Part shown: positions 1 through 9,332 of the stretch, one piece after another
How the letters are laid out: each line of letters starts with the position of its first letter
How positions within the stretch are numbered: the stretch's first letter is position 1
NCBI GenBank assembly: GCA_905235675.1
Contig: CAJONC010000019.1
Location: 1 to 64,000, forward strand
Direction of reading: 5' to 3'
Length of the DNA stretch: 64,000 nucleotides
Source of the DNA: an uncultured Bacteroidales bacterium
GTDB lineage: Bacteria; Bacteroidota; Bacteroidia; Bacteroidales; UBA932
Made by a program: the position numbers and the translations under genes
Notes under the pieces: generated by a model
The model's database searches: none
Seen by the model: the letters and a program-made list of their open reading frames with translations, nothing else
What the model was told of the DNA's origin: nothing

Positions 1-2
1 CC

Positions 3-695
3 AATCCGGAGAAATATATGGATATTATCAAGGCTCTTGCAGATACACGAAAAGGGCTTACAAGGTCTGAGATAGCTGAAAAACTGAAAATAGAGAATAA
101 TGGCCATTTGACAGATATGCTGGAAGACTTGGTGAATTGTGATTTTATCCGTCTCTATAATATCAAGGTCAAAAAAATAAGCGCTACCGGGGGGATTTAT
201 TGCCTGACAGACTTTTATTCAATTTTCTACAATGAGTTTGGAAAATCAAGAACGACCGACACACAATACTGGACTAAAACACTGGAATCCCAGGTGCAGA
301 GCACATGGTGGGGACTTGCTTATGAAAGAGTGTGTCAGGCTCACATGCCGCAGATATTGTCTGCCCTTGGTGTGCCGTCTGTCCGGACAGAATACTATTC
401 CTGGCGCGGGAAAAAAGATCCGGATTCAAAAGAACGGAATGTGCAGGTGGATATTATCATTGAACGGGCCGATCGAATCATTAATCTTTGCGAAGTAAAA
501 TACACCTCTGAAGATGAATATGAATTGACCGCAGAGGATAAAGGCAAAATCCAAAATAGAGTTTCCAAGTTCAGAAAGGAGACAGGTACCAAGTATGGAA
601 TTGTACCAACTCTTCTGACTACGTATGGACTAAAGCCTGGAATCAATAGCGGAGCAGTCAAGCGTACCATCACTATGTTTGACTTGTTCAAATAG
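3..695 (+). CDS. C-terminal part of AAA+ ATPase with DUF234-like nuclease-type domain (5' truncated by window edge)
   Basis: Frame is open upstream of the listed Met (NPEKYMDIIKAL...). Winged-helix segment (LTRSEIAEKLKIENNGHLTDMLEDLVNCDFI) followed by a VDIIIERADRIINLCEVKY segment, typical of DUF234 ATPase C-termini. Confidence 0.7.
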   Translation, partial: NPEKYMDIIKALADTRKGLTRSEIAEKLKIENNGHLTDMLEDLVNCDFIRLYNIKVKKISATGGIYCLTDFYSIFYNEFGKSRTTDTQYWTKTLESQVQSTWWGLAYERVCQAHMPQILSALGVPSVRTEYYSWRGKKDPDSKERNVQVDIIIERADRIINLCEVKYTSEDEYELTAEDKGKIQNRVSKFRKETGTKYGIVPTLLTTYGLKPGINSGAVKRTITMFDLFK

Positions 696-697
696 TC

Positions 698-740
698 AAT
701 TGGGCTAAAACGATGATTTCAGGATCGTTTTAGCCCAATT
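698..740. repeat. Perfect 17-bp inverted repeat (9-nt loop) directly after the ATPase stop codon
   Basis: aattgggctaaaacgat (698-714) / atcgttttagcccaatt (724-740). Confidence 0.9.
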
Positions 741-786
741 CAAATATGTCAATGGCTTAACAGACTATAAACAAGTTAATTACCAT

Positions 787-891
787 ATGACTTACGAAGA
801 ACTACTGGCCGAAAACTTTCGCCTGCGAGCGCGCATCCGTGAATTAGAACAGGAAAACGCTCGTTTGATGGGGTATGGCTCTTCGTTGTAA
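787..891 (+). pseudogene. 34-codon coiled-coil fragment, possibly the truncated N-terminus of a larger gene
   Basis: Translates to MTYEELLAENFRLRARIRELEQENARLMGYGSSL*; resembles the N-terminal leucine-rich coiled coil of larger mobile-element or helicase proteins, then stops. Confidence 0.3.
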
Positions 892-1080
892 TCTGTACGG
901 TATTCTCGTCTATGTCTTCCCATTGTTTTGAGTATGTAGGAGGATAATGCAGATATACAAAAAATAGACAAGGTTATTTGCCGTTATATGGCTATAAATA
1001 AAGAGAGACAAGTTTATTTAAAACCTGCCTCTCTTGCTTATTTTCAATTGCTTACGAGGGTTTAAGCCTCGATTTTTCAA

Positions 1081-1302
1081 TCAATACTCCTCCTCGTTAA
1101 AAAAGAAATCATCTTTGGTGGGGTAGTCGGGCCAGATGTCTTCGATGGTCTCGTATATCTCGCCGTCGTCCTCAAGTTCCTGGAGGTTCTCTATGACTTC
1201 TTCCGGAGCGCCGGAACGGTTTGCGTAATCTATAAGTTCGTCTTTGGTTGCCGGCCATGGAGCATCGTCCAGGCTGCTGGCTAGTTCAAGTGTCCAAAAC
1301 AT
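1081..1302 (-). CDS. Small acidic DUF2795-type protein
   Basis: MFWTLELASSLDDAPWPATKDELIDYANRSGAPEEVIENLQELEDDGEIYETIEDIWPDYPTKDDFFFNEEEY; start at 1302 preferred over 1395. Confidence 0.75.
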   Translation of the reverse strand: MFWTLELASSLDDAPWPATKDELIDYANRSGAPEEVIENLQELEDDGEIYETIEDIWPDYPTKDDFFFNEEEY

Positions 1303-1468
1303 AATAAGTCCTGTTTTTGTTTCGGCGCAAAGATAGAGTTTTTTTTGTAATTCCAAACATATATTTATCAACGATTTAAAATGCGCTCTCATCATTATTG
1401 GTGATAGCGTGCGCCGGAGTGGGAAGAAAGCCTTAAATTAGCTGCCGGAAACTAAGTTCAATGATAAT

Positions 1469-3376
1469 ATGTCAAGCGAAAACCAAGAAAAACACGAAGG
1501 CGGGGAACTGCGCGAAAGTATGGTAAAAATCGTGCTTTCCGCCGTCCTGCTGGTGGTTGCAATCCTTATAGAGAGGCATACCTGCTGGCAGACCTGGCAG
1601 TATCTGCTTATCTATCTTGTCCCTTATCTCATAGCGGGATGGGAAACCCTGCGGGAGGGGGCGGAGAAACTGCTGGAAGGGGAGGCCCTGGATGAAGACT
1701 TCCTGATGGGAGTGGCCACCGTGGGGGCCCTTGCGATAGGTTTCCTTCCCGGGGCGCAGAGCCAGTTCCCCGAAGCGGTGTTCGTGATGCTGTTCTTCCA
1801 GCTCGGCGAACTCTTCGAGGGCATCGCGGAGGGGCGCAGCCGCCGCAGCATCTCGGCCCTGATGGACATTCGTCCGGACAGCGCCAATCTCGAAACTACG
1901 GAAGGACTTGTGACCGTGCATCCCGAGGAGGTGGAGGTCGGCTCCGTTATAGTTGTAAGGCCGGGAGAGAGAGTCCCTCTCGACGGCAGGGTGCTGGAAG
2001 GGAGTTCCACCCTGGACACCAAGGCCCTGACGGGGGAGAGCGTCCCCAGGGGCATCTGCGAAGGGGATCAGATCTTCTCCGGCTGCATCAATCTCAGCGG
2101 CCTGCTGAGGGTGGAGACAAGCAAGCCGGCAGGGGAGTCCACGGCTTCGAAAATCCTTGACCTTGTGGAGAATGCGTCGGACAGCAAGTCCCGCAGCGAA
2201 TCCTTCATCACCTGTTTTGCGAAGGTCTATACCCCGATAGTGGTGGGTGCTGCAGTGCTGCTGGCGTTGATTCCTCCCATCGCGGGGGCGGGCTCTTTCG
2301 CCACCTGGCTGTACCGTGCGCTGACTTTCCTTATAGTGAGTTGCCCGTGTGCGCTCGTGATATCGGTCCCGCTGAGCTTCTTCGGAGGCATAGGGGGCGC
2401 TTCCCGCAGCGGAGTGCTGGTGAAAGGATCCAACTGGCTTGAGGCCCTTTCGAGGCTGCAGACCGTGGTTTTCGACAAGACAGGCACCCTCACGCAGGGA
2501 GTGTTCGAGGTGTCAGCCGTGCACCCGGAACTTGTTGGAGAAGAGGAACTTCTGCATATGGTGGCGCATGTGGAGCGCAATTCCGTGCATCCCATCGCGG
2601 AGGCCCTGCGCAATGCTTACGGAAATGAGAAGGATGACTGCGAGGTGACTGAAGTGCAGGAGCTTGCGGGGAAGGGCGTGCAGGCGTGTGTGAACGGCAG
2701 GAAGGTGGCCGCGGGCAATGCGAAGCTGATGTCCGACATGGGTATAGGAATCCCTGCTTGTGATTCCTGCGAAGGCAGGGGGACCATAGTGCATGTGGCA
2801 CTGGACGGAGTGTATGCGGGGCATATCCTTATTTCGGACAAGCCAAAGGAAGGCGCTGCTGCTGCGGTGCGTGCCTTGAAAGGGCTCGGAGTGCAGAATA
2901 CGGTGATGCTGACGGGGGATTCGGAAAAGGTGGCCGCAAGGGTTGCGGAGGATCTTGGCCTGGACGGATATCATGCAGGGCTGCTGCCTGCAGACAAGCT
3001 TGAACAGCTGGAGAAACTGTTGGCGGAGAAGCCGGCGAAATCCACTCTCGCATTCGTCGGGGACGGTATCAACGATGCCCCTGTGCTCGCAAGGGCGGAC
3101 GTGGGAATCGCTATGGGTGCGCTTGGCTCGGATGCCGCGATTGAGGCGGCGGATGTGGTGCTGATGGATGATGATCCCGGAAAGATAGCGGCGGCAATCC
3201 GTATAGCCCGCAGGACGGTGCGCATTGCCCGTGAGAATATCTGCTTTGCGATAGCGGTCAAACTGATAGTGCTCGTGCTTGCCGCAACGGGGCTTGCGCC
3301 GATGTGGCTGGCGGTTTTCGCCGATGTGGGCGTAACGGTTATCGCCGTGCTGAATGCAATGAGGACGCTCGCCTGA
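1469..3376 (+). CDS. Heavy-metal translocating P1B-type ATPase (Zn/Cd/Pb class)
   Basis: [13 protein letters not shown] (CPC), [29 protein letters not shown]; Lys/Asp in the last TM pair (AVKLIV...FADVGVT). No N-terminal HMA domain. Confidence 0.93.
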   Translation: MSSENQEKHEGGELRESMVKIVLSAVLLVVAILIERHTCWQTWQYLLIYLVPYLIAGWETLREGAEKLLEGEALDEDFLMGVATVGALAIGFLPGAQSQFPEAVFVMLFFQLGELFEGIAEGRSRRSISALMDIRPDSANLETTEGLVTVHPEEVEVGSVIVVRPGERVPLDGRVLEGSSTLDTKALTGESVPRGICEGDQIFSGCINLSGLLRVETSKPAGESTASKILDLVENASDSKSRSESFITCFAKVYTPIVVGAAVLLALIPPIAGAGSFATWLYRALTFLIVSCPCALVISVPLSFFGGIGGASRSGVLVKGSNWLEALSRLQTVVFDKTGTLTQGVFEVSAVHPELVGEEELLHMVAHVERNSVHPIAEALRNAYGNEKDDCEVTEVQELAGKGVQACVNGRKVAAGNAKLMSDMGIGIPACDSCEGRGTIVHVALDGVYAGHILISDKPKEGAAAAVRALKGLGVQNTVMLTGDSEKVAARVAEDLGLDGYHAGLLPADKLEQLEKLLAEKPAKSTLAFVGDGINDAPVLARADVGIAMGALGSDAAIEAADVVLMDDDPGKIAAAIRIARRTVRIARENICFAIAVKLIVLVLAATGLAPMWLAVFADVGVTVIAVLNAMRTLA

Positions 3377-3392
3377 GCGCCCTCATTCCATA

Positions 3393-4580
3393 TTAGTTCC
3401 TGCTGAATTCAGGTTTGGGATCTCCCCGTCTCTGGAGCACGTAACGCGAAGGCTCTCCTCCGGCTTCGGCATCCAGGGCCTGCTGCCTGAGTTCTCCCAG
3501 CGGACCTGTCTGGTTCTTGTCTATGATGAGTCCCACTCGAAGATCGGGGAATTCGGTCAGCATCCACCAGTCGCCTATGCTGTCGCCTCCTATCAGCACC
3601 GGGTCGCGCCCGTATCTGGGGGTAATGTACTCGCGTATCGCCCTGGTCTTGCCTTCCTTGTAAGGACGTATGTATCCGGGAAGATATTCCTGAAGTACCA
3701 TGTCGGAAGAGTCGCGGAGCAGGCGAAGCGCAAAGACCTGCGCGGTGTCAAGCCCGAGGTACTGCGGGTCGCATGCCATGGCCTCCACTGCGGCCTCCAG
3801 CGATGCCGAGAACACATACACGTCTATTCCGTTTTTGGGAAGGGCTTCGTAGAGACTGCGCATCTCGTCGCTGAGGGCGAGCCCGTCCGGAATCACATAG
3901 GTCACCTTTCCGGCCTGTCCCATTTCGGGGCTTTCCCATACTATGTCCTTTATGCATTTCTTCGCCACCTGGGCGGCTACGCCTTCTTTCACGAGGGCGT
4001 CCACTTCGGGGTAGGTGAATCCGTGGAAGAGGGCTGCGATGGTGAAAAAGCCCTCACGGTAGTCGAATGTGTGGTAAACCCCCTCGTAAAGGGCCCAAAG
4101 CTTGACGCGGAAATCCAGGTATTCGTCGGTCTGCTGCAGGCTTGAAAGCTGTTCCGCGGAAAGTTCGTCACCGCAGGAAACCCCTGCAGACTGCATCATC
4201 GTACGGTAATCGGAATCTATGTCCGACAGCAGCATACGGGCAGTGACGCCCTTCGCACCAGCTTCCACCAGCACCGAGTCCAGGTCGGGGATGTGCGTGG
4301 TGAAAATGCCCGGGACCTCGTCGGGAGTGAACCTCAGCCGCAGGTTCTCCAGCTGCCAGCTCATCGCGGCCAGCTCCACGTCCTGCATCACGGTGGTGTT
4401 GTCGTAGTCGAAAACTGCGTAATTGACATTGTGTCCGGCTTCGTCAGCTTCGGCCTTGCACTCTTTCATAAGCTTGCAGAGTGCATCGTAGGGTGCTTTG
4501 CTCCAGTTTCCCCGGGGCATGGGGGATGTGCATGCGGCGAGCAGCGCCGCGGCCACAAACAGTATGGGAAGTTTCTTCAT
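3393..4580 (-). CDS. HAD-superfamily phosphatase-like lipoprotein
   Basis: Lipobox LLAACTSP; HAD motif FDYDNTTV and GGDSIGDWWML. Start MKKLPILF at 4580. Confidence 0.75.
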   Translation of the reverse strand: MKKLPILFVAAALLAACTSPMPRGNWSKAPYDALCKLMKECKAEADEAGHNVNYAVFDYDNTTVMQDVELAAMSWQLENLRLRFTPDEVPGIFTTHIPDLDSVLVEAGAKGVTARMLLSDIDSDYRTMMQSAGVSCGDELSAEQLSSLQQTDEYLDFRVKLWALYEGVYHTFDYREGFFTIAALFHGFTYPEVDALVKEGVAAQVAKKCIKDIVWESPEMGQAGKVTYVIPDGLALSDEMRSLYEALPKNGIDVYVFSASLEAAVEAMACDPQYLGLDTAQVFALRLLRDSSDMVLQEYLPGYIRPYKEGKTRAIREYITPRYGRDPVLIGGDSIGDWWMLTEFPDLRVGLIIDKNQTGPLGELRQQALDAEAGGEPSRYVLQRRGDPKPEFSRN

Positions 4581-4584
4581 GATA

Positions 4585-7077
4585 TCATTGCATCTGTCCG
4601 GCCTGGGATGCGGCGTCATTGCCGTGTTCCGCATTCATCACGTCGTCGTTGCTGATGGTGTGCTTTGCCTTCTTTACCTGGAAACTGTTCTGCCCGAACT
4701 TCCAGCTTATTTCCAGTCCTATGTTGCTGAGTGGAACGGTGGTGACGCTGCGGGATTCAAATCCTAAGCCTTTGCTGTAGCCTTCGAACCTGGCATCTCC
4801 CTTTCCGAGATTGCTGAAGCCGCGCAGGCTGACGTTGAGTTTCTCATTGAGGAAGGGTTTGCTGATTGCAAGCGATACCCCGCTGAATCCGCTGTTCCAC
4901 CCCTGGATGTTGTGGCGGCGCAGGGAGCCGAAAATGTTGAGGCTCAGGCGGAGGTCCCACGGAATTGTCTGCTGGGCCCCGACCATCGCGAATCCGGTGA
5001 ATCCCGAGTTGCGCTGGCCGAGCATGCTGCTGTAGAAGTCGCTGTAGCCGGCGTCCATGCTGGAGTATACCCTGGTGTCCTTTACGGGGTTCCAGTTGAG
5101 GAACCAGTTGAAGCCCAAGGTGCTGGTGCGCACTATGTTGCCGTAGGTGTTCTGAAGTATCATCGCCGAAGCGTCATCGGGGTCGGGCCCGTAGAAACTG
5201 TAAGCCGAGATGCCGCCGTCGCCATATTTGTAGGCGAGCGAGAAGTTGCCCATGAACTTTGGCGAGAAGAAGTTGTACTTGAGCATGGCGGAGTGCGTTT
5301 TTTCGGGCAGTATATCAGGGTTTCCGTAGGATATGGAGGTGGTTCCGGCCCTGTCTATGAAGGGACAGAGATAACTGATGCCTGGGCGGCGTATGCGCAG
5401 GTTGTAGGTAAGGCCGAGGTTCTGCATCTGCGACAGATTGTATTGCAGGGTGAGATTGGGGACAAGGTTGCCGTAGTTGGACGAGAAGGTCCTTCCGTCG
5501 GTGTAATTGATAGTCTGCCAGGTGTATTCGTAACGCAGTCCGCCCTTGAGGGAGAAGTTTCCGAATGCACCGGAATACTCTGCGTATGCGGCTGCTATGT
5601 TGTTGAAATGATGATAGTTGTCATCGGAATCTTCGAGTACGAATCCTGCGCCCTTGTCGAGGTAGAATTTGTCGTCGGAGTTGTTGTGCCGGTAGATATA
5701 CTTGGCCCCTGTGCTGAGGGACTGCCCTTCCGCCACCGGCGTGGTGAAGTCGGCCTGTACGGTATGCTCTGCTGAGAAGTCCCTTCCGTCTGTCCTTCTG
5801 TCGTACACGGTGGTGCCGAATATGTTCGAAAAATGCGATTCGTTGTCTTCGTACTCGGGTTCGCGGGCAAAGCGGTACGACAGCGTGAAAGTCTTTTCTC
5901 TATTTCCGGCAAAACTGTGCTGCCAGTCCATGCTTGTATTCAGGCCTGTCTGGTGACCGCCCGAAGTGCCTTCTCCATCATAGCCGAACAGGGATGCTCC
6001 TCCATAGGTGGCAAGGAGGGAGGTCGGGCCAAACTGCCGGAACTGCCAGTGCTGCAGGCCGATCGAAGCGGAGAAGAGGTTTAGCGTGTCGAGCTCGTAA
6101 CTTGCATTGAAGTCGCCGAAAACCACGTGGGCGTTCTGGCTGAGATTGTCGGAAGATGACTTGATTGTGAGGCCGTCCGAAGACTCCTGCGTGTTCTCGT
6201 AAGTCATTCCATTCCGGTTCTGCATCCCCGAATTCAGATTCGCCCCTACGGTGAGTTTACCTTTCTTTGCGTTGAGGTAGACTCCTCCCTGCAGGCTGCC
6301 CTGGCTGTTGACTCCGGCCGTGAGCGATCCGTTCGCTCCGTCGGGCACCGCCGACTGGGATCCTGCTCCCCGTGCAGTGATAAGGTTAAGAACTCCGCCG
6401 GTTCCTTCGGCATCGTATTTTGCTCCGGGATTGGTGATTACCTCAATTTCCTGCACCGCCGATGCAGGCATGCTCTTGAATATCTGCGAAGGGTTGCTGC
6501 TGAGCATCTGGTTGGGCTTGCCGTCTACATATACTTTGAAGCTGCTGCTACCGTTCACGGTTATATTGTCCTGTCCGTCAACGGTAACCATCGGCACTTT
6601 GCGCAGCATGTCCAGCACCGTGCTGGCCTTGGAATCCACGTCGCCCTGCACATCGTACGATATCTTGTCGGCATCCATTTTAATCAGCGGCCTTGCGGCG
6701 GAAACCTTCGCGCTGCTGAGGGTTTGGGCGTCGTCTTCAATTTCTATTGTGCCGAGATCCAGCAGGGGAGAGTCCGGTGAGATGGGCATTGTGACGGTCT
6801 TGCGGCCGAGGTTGCTGATGTGCAGCAGATGATTCGCTGCTTCGCGGGGCCGCCTGAGTTCCACGGTGAAGTTCCCGAGGGAGTCGCTGATGGCATAGGC
6901 TTCGAGATTCTGAGGGATGGCTTCGTCCGCAAAGACCTGCACAACCGCCCCGATTTCAGGCTCTTTGCCCTGCGCGTCGACTATGCGGCCGGTGATGCGG
7001 TGCTGCGCGTATGCCTCCGTATATCCTGCAAGTATTATTATAAGGGAAACGAATATGCTCTTTGCTTCTTTTTTCAT
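4585..7077 (-). CDS. TonB-linked outer-membrane beta-barrel protein with carboxypeptidase-like regulatory domain
   Basis: Signal peptide, ITGRIVDAQGKEPEIGAVVQV, plug-like segment (VPMVTVDGQDNITVNGSSSFKVYVDGKPN), long beta-barrel C-terminus. Confidence 0.88.
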   Translation of the reverse strand: MKKEAKSIFVSLIIILAGYTEAYAQHRITGRIVDAQGKEPEIGAVVQVFADEAIPQNLEAYAISDSLGNFTVELRRPREAANHLLHISNLGRKTVTMPISPDSPLLDLGTIEIEDDAQTLSSAKVSAARPLIKMDADKISYDVQGDVDSKASTVLDMLRKVPMVTVDGQDNITVNGSSSFKVYVDGKPNQMLSSNPSQIFKSMPASAVQEIEVITNPGAKYDAEGTGGVLNLITARGAGSQSAVPDGANGSLTAGVNSQGSLQGGVYLNAKKGKLTVGANLNSGMQNRNGMTYENTQESSDGLTIKSSSDNLSQNAHVVFGDFNASYELDTLNLFSASIGLQHWQFRQFGPTSLLATYGGASLFGYDGEGTSGGHQTGLNTSMDWQHSFAGNREKTFTLSYRFAREPEYEDNESHFSNIFGTTVYDRRTDGRDFSAEHTVQADFTTPVAEGQSLSTGAKYIYRHNNSDDKFYLDKGAGFVLEDSDDNYHHFNNIAAAYAEYSGAFGNFSLKGGLRYEYTWQTINYTDGRTFSSNYGNLVPNLTLQYNLSQMQNLGLTYNLRIRRPGISYLCPFIDRAGTTSISYGNPDILPEKTHSAMLKYNFFSPKFMGNFSLAYKYGDGGISAYSFYGPDPDDASAMILQNTYGNIVRTSTLGFNWFLNWNPVKDTRVYSSMDAGYSDFYSSMLGQRNSGFTGFAMVGAQQTIPWDLRLSLNIFGSLRRHNIQGWNSGFSGVSLAISKPFLNEKLNVSLRGFSNLGKGDARFEGYSKGLGFESRSVTTVPLSNIGLEISWKFGQNSFQVKKAKHTISNDDVMNAEHGNDAASQAGQMQ

Positions 7078-7116
7078 GCTGAAAATTATTAGACTGCAAA
7101 GATGGCTTTTTTTGTG

Positions 7117-7124
7117 TAAATTTG
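7117..7124 (+). promoter_or_regulatory. Bacteroidota -7 element TAAATTTG, 7 nt before the BASS transporter ATG
   Basis: Match to TAnnTTTG; no good -33 TTTG found. Confidence 0.5.
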
Positions 7125-7131
7125 CGCCGTT

Positions 7132-8091
7132 ATGTGGAAGAAGTTTTCGGCTTTTCTAAGGAGATGGATGCTGCCCCTCGCAATGACAGCCGGGGTAACG
7201 ATATATCTGGTGCTGCATTATGTGCCTTCCTTCAGCGAGGCCGCTTATATTTCTTTTGCGAGGAAGTGGCAGCCCATTCTTATAGGCATCATGCTTTTTC
7301 TGCAGCTGAACGTGGTGGCTCCCTCGGATCTGCGGTTCCGCCGCTGGCATTTCCGCCTGCTTGCAGTGCAGGCCGTGCTGTTCTCCGTCTTCACCTTCCT
7401 TGTGACAAGGGCGGAAGGGGTCGGCGCCCGCATACTTCTGGAATCGGCTATGCTATGCTTTGTCTGCCCTACGGCTGCCGCGGCGGGTGTCATCACCTCG
7501 AAAATCGGGGGAGACCTGCCGGCCGTGCTCACGTATACGGTCCTTTCCGACACCATGGCGGCTATACTCATACCGCTGATGGTTCCATACGTCAATCCGT
7601 CCGAAAGCGTGGGATTCTTCGTGACTTTCTGGGGGGTGATAAAGGAAGTGTTCTCGATACTCGTGCTTCCCACCCTGATAGCATGGTTCATACGTTACGT
7701 GTTCCCTTCGGTGCAGAAGAAGCTGGAGAAGATAGTGGGTTGGGCTTTCTATGCCTGGTCTATAGGCTTGATATTCGCCCTTTCCCTGGCAACTTCAGCC
7801 CTTGTGGAAAGCGGAATCGGGCTGCTTCTTACCATCTCCATAGGCCTGGTGTCGCTTGCCTGCTGTCTCTTCCAGTTCTGGTTCGGAAGGCGTGTCGCGA
7901 AGGGTTACGGAAGGGTTGATTCCCTCAGCGCGGGGCAGTCTCTAGGGCAGAAGAATACGGGCTTCATCATCTGGCTGGGACTCAGCTACATGACACCTGT
8001 GACCTCTGTCGCAGGCGGCCTCTATGCTATCTGGCATAACCTCGTGAATTCCTATGAGTTGTATCAAAGCGAGTCCGAAAAGGCCTCGTAA
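7132..8091 (+). CDS. Bile acid:sodium symporter (BASS)-like transporter
   Basis: About ten hydrophobic segments, CPTAAAAGVIT and GLSYMTPVTSVAGGLYAIWHNLVNSYEL motifs. Confidence 0.75.
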   Translation: MWKKFSAFLRRWMLPLAMTAGVTIYLVLHYVPSFSEAAYISFARKWQPILIGIMLFLQLNVVAPSDLRFRRWHFRLLAVQAVLFSVFTFLVTRAEGVGARILLESAMLCFVCPTAAAAGVITSKIGGDLPAVLTYTVLSDTMAAILIPLMVPYVNPSESVGFFVTFWGVIKEVFSILVLPTLIAWFIRYVFPSVQKKLEKIVGWAFYAWSIGLIFALSLATSALVESGIGLLLTISIGLVSLACCLFQFWFGRRVAKGYGRVDSLSAGQSLGQKNTGFIIWLGLSYMTPVTSVAGGLYAIWHNLVNSYELYQSESEKAS

Positions 8092-8150
8092 GTTTTGAAG
8101 TGTGGTTTTTATTTCCTAAATTTGTGGGACTAATACCCTTATGTGTGCAA

Positions 8151-9332
8151 ATGGCTCATAGAACAATAATTATAACAGGGGGAGCAGGTTTTATCGGAAG
8201 CCATGTGGTACGGCTGTTCGTGAACAAGTATCCCCAGTGCAGGATTATCAATGTCGACAAGCTTACCTACGCGGGCAATCTTGCCAATTTGAAGGATATT
8301 GAAAACAAACCCAATTACAAGTTCGTCAAAGCCGATATCTGCGACTTCGACACTATATACAGTCTGATGCAGGAAGAGAAGGTAGACGGCATCATACACC
8401 TGGCTGCGGAAAGCCATGTGGACCGTTCCATCAAGGACCCTTTCACCTTTGCACAGACCAATGTGATGGGTACTCTCAGCCTGCTTCAGGCGGCGAAGCT
8501 TTATTGGGAGAGCCTGCCGGAGAAATTCGAGGGCAAGCGCTTCTACCACATCTCTACCGACGAGGTTTACGGAGCCCTCGAGATGACTCATCCCGAAGGG
8601 GTCGAGCCTCCTTTCTCCACAAAGGCGTCTTCCGAAAAGCATCATCTCGCGTATGGCGAGAAGTTCTTCACCGAAGACCTCAAGTATCAGCCCCACAGTC
8701 CTTACAGCGCCGCTAAGGCCTCCAGCGACCATTTCGTGCGCGCTTTCCACGACACCTACGGGCTGCCGACCATTGTCACGAACTGCTCCAACAACTACGG
8801 GCCCTACCAGTTCCCCGAGAAGCTCATTCCGCTGTTCATCAACAACATCCGCCATCGCAAGCCGCTGCCGGTTTACGGAAAGGGCGAGAACGTGCGCGAC
8901 TGGCTTTATGTCGAGGACCACGCGCGTGCAATCGACCTCATCTTCCATGAAGGAAAAACAGGAGAGACCTACAATATCGGAGGTTTCAACGAGTGGAAGA
9001 ATATTGATATAATCAAAGTCCTCATCTCGACCACCGACCGTCTCCTGGGGCGCGCCGACGGCGAAGACATGGACCTCATAACCTATGTGACCGACCGCGC
9101 CGGACATGACCTGCGCTATGCGATAGACTCCAGCAAACTCCAGAAAGAACTCGGATGGGAGCCGTCTCTGCAGTTCGAAGAAGGCATTGAAAAGACTGTC
9201 CGCTGGTACCTCGAAAATCAGGACTGGCTCGACAATGTGACGAGCGGCGATTACCTGAAATATTATGAGGAAATGTATAATGGGGGGGGGCAGAAGCTAA
9301 ACGCTAAAAATGGAAACCGATATGAAAAATAA
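8151..9332 (+). CDS. rfbB: dTDP-glucose 4,6-dehydratase
   Basis: IIITGGAGFIGSHVVR, HLAAESHVDRSI, STDEVYG, SPYSAAKASSDH, NNYGPYQFPEKLIP, RDWLYVEDHARA. Confidence 0.95.
   Translation: MAHRTIIITGGAGFIGSHVVRLFVNKYPQCRIINVDKLTYAGNLANLKDIENKPNYKFVKADICDFDTIYSLMQEEKVDGIIHLAAESHVDRSIKDPFTFAQTNVMGTLSLLQAAKLYWESLPEKFEGKRFYHISTDEVYGALEMTHPEGVEPPFSTKASSEKHHLAYGEKFFTEDLKYQPHSPYSAAKASSDHFVRAFHDTYGLPTIVTNCSNNYGPYQFPEKLIPLFINNIRHRKPLPVYGKGENVRDWLYVEDHARAIDLIFHEGKTGETYNIGGFNEWKNIDIIKVLISTTDRLLGRADGEDMDLITYVTDRAGHDLRYAIDSSKLQKELGWEPSLQFEEGIEKTVRWYLENQDWLDNVTSGDYLKYYEEMYNGGGQKLNAKNGNRYEK

Noticed and set aside
4912-5775. 287-codon plus-strand ORF inside the TonB-linked barrel gene
   Set aside because: Antisense shadow ORF (Val/Gly/Glu-rich), no motifs, no promoter or RBS.
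1469-8091. Metal ATPase-HAD-TonB barrel-BASS genes as one operon
   Set aside because: The ATPase and BASS genes are on plus, the other two on minus; no shared transcript is possible for all four.
8139-9107. 322-codon minus-strand ORF opposite rfbB
   Set aside because: Antisense shadow of a strongly conserved gene.
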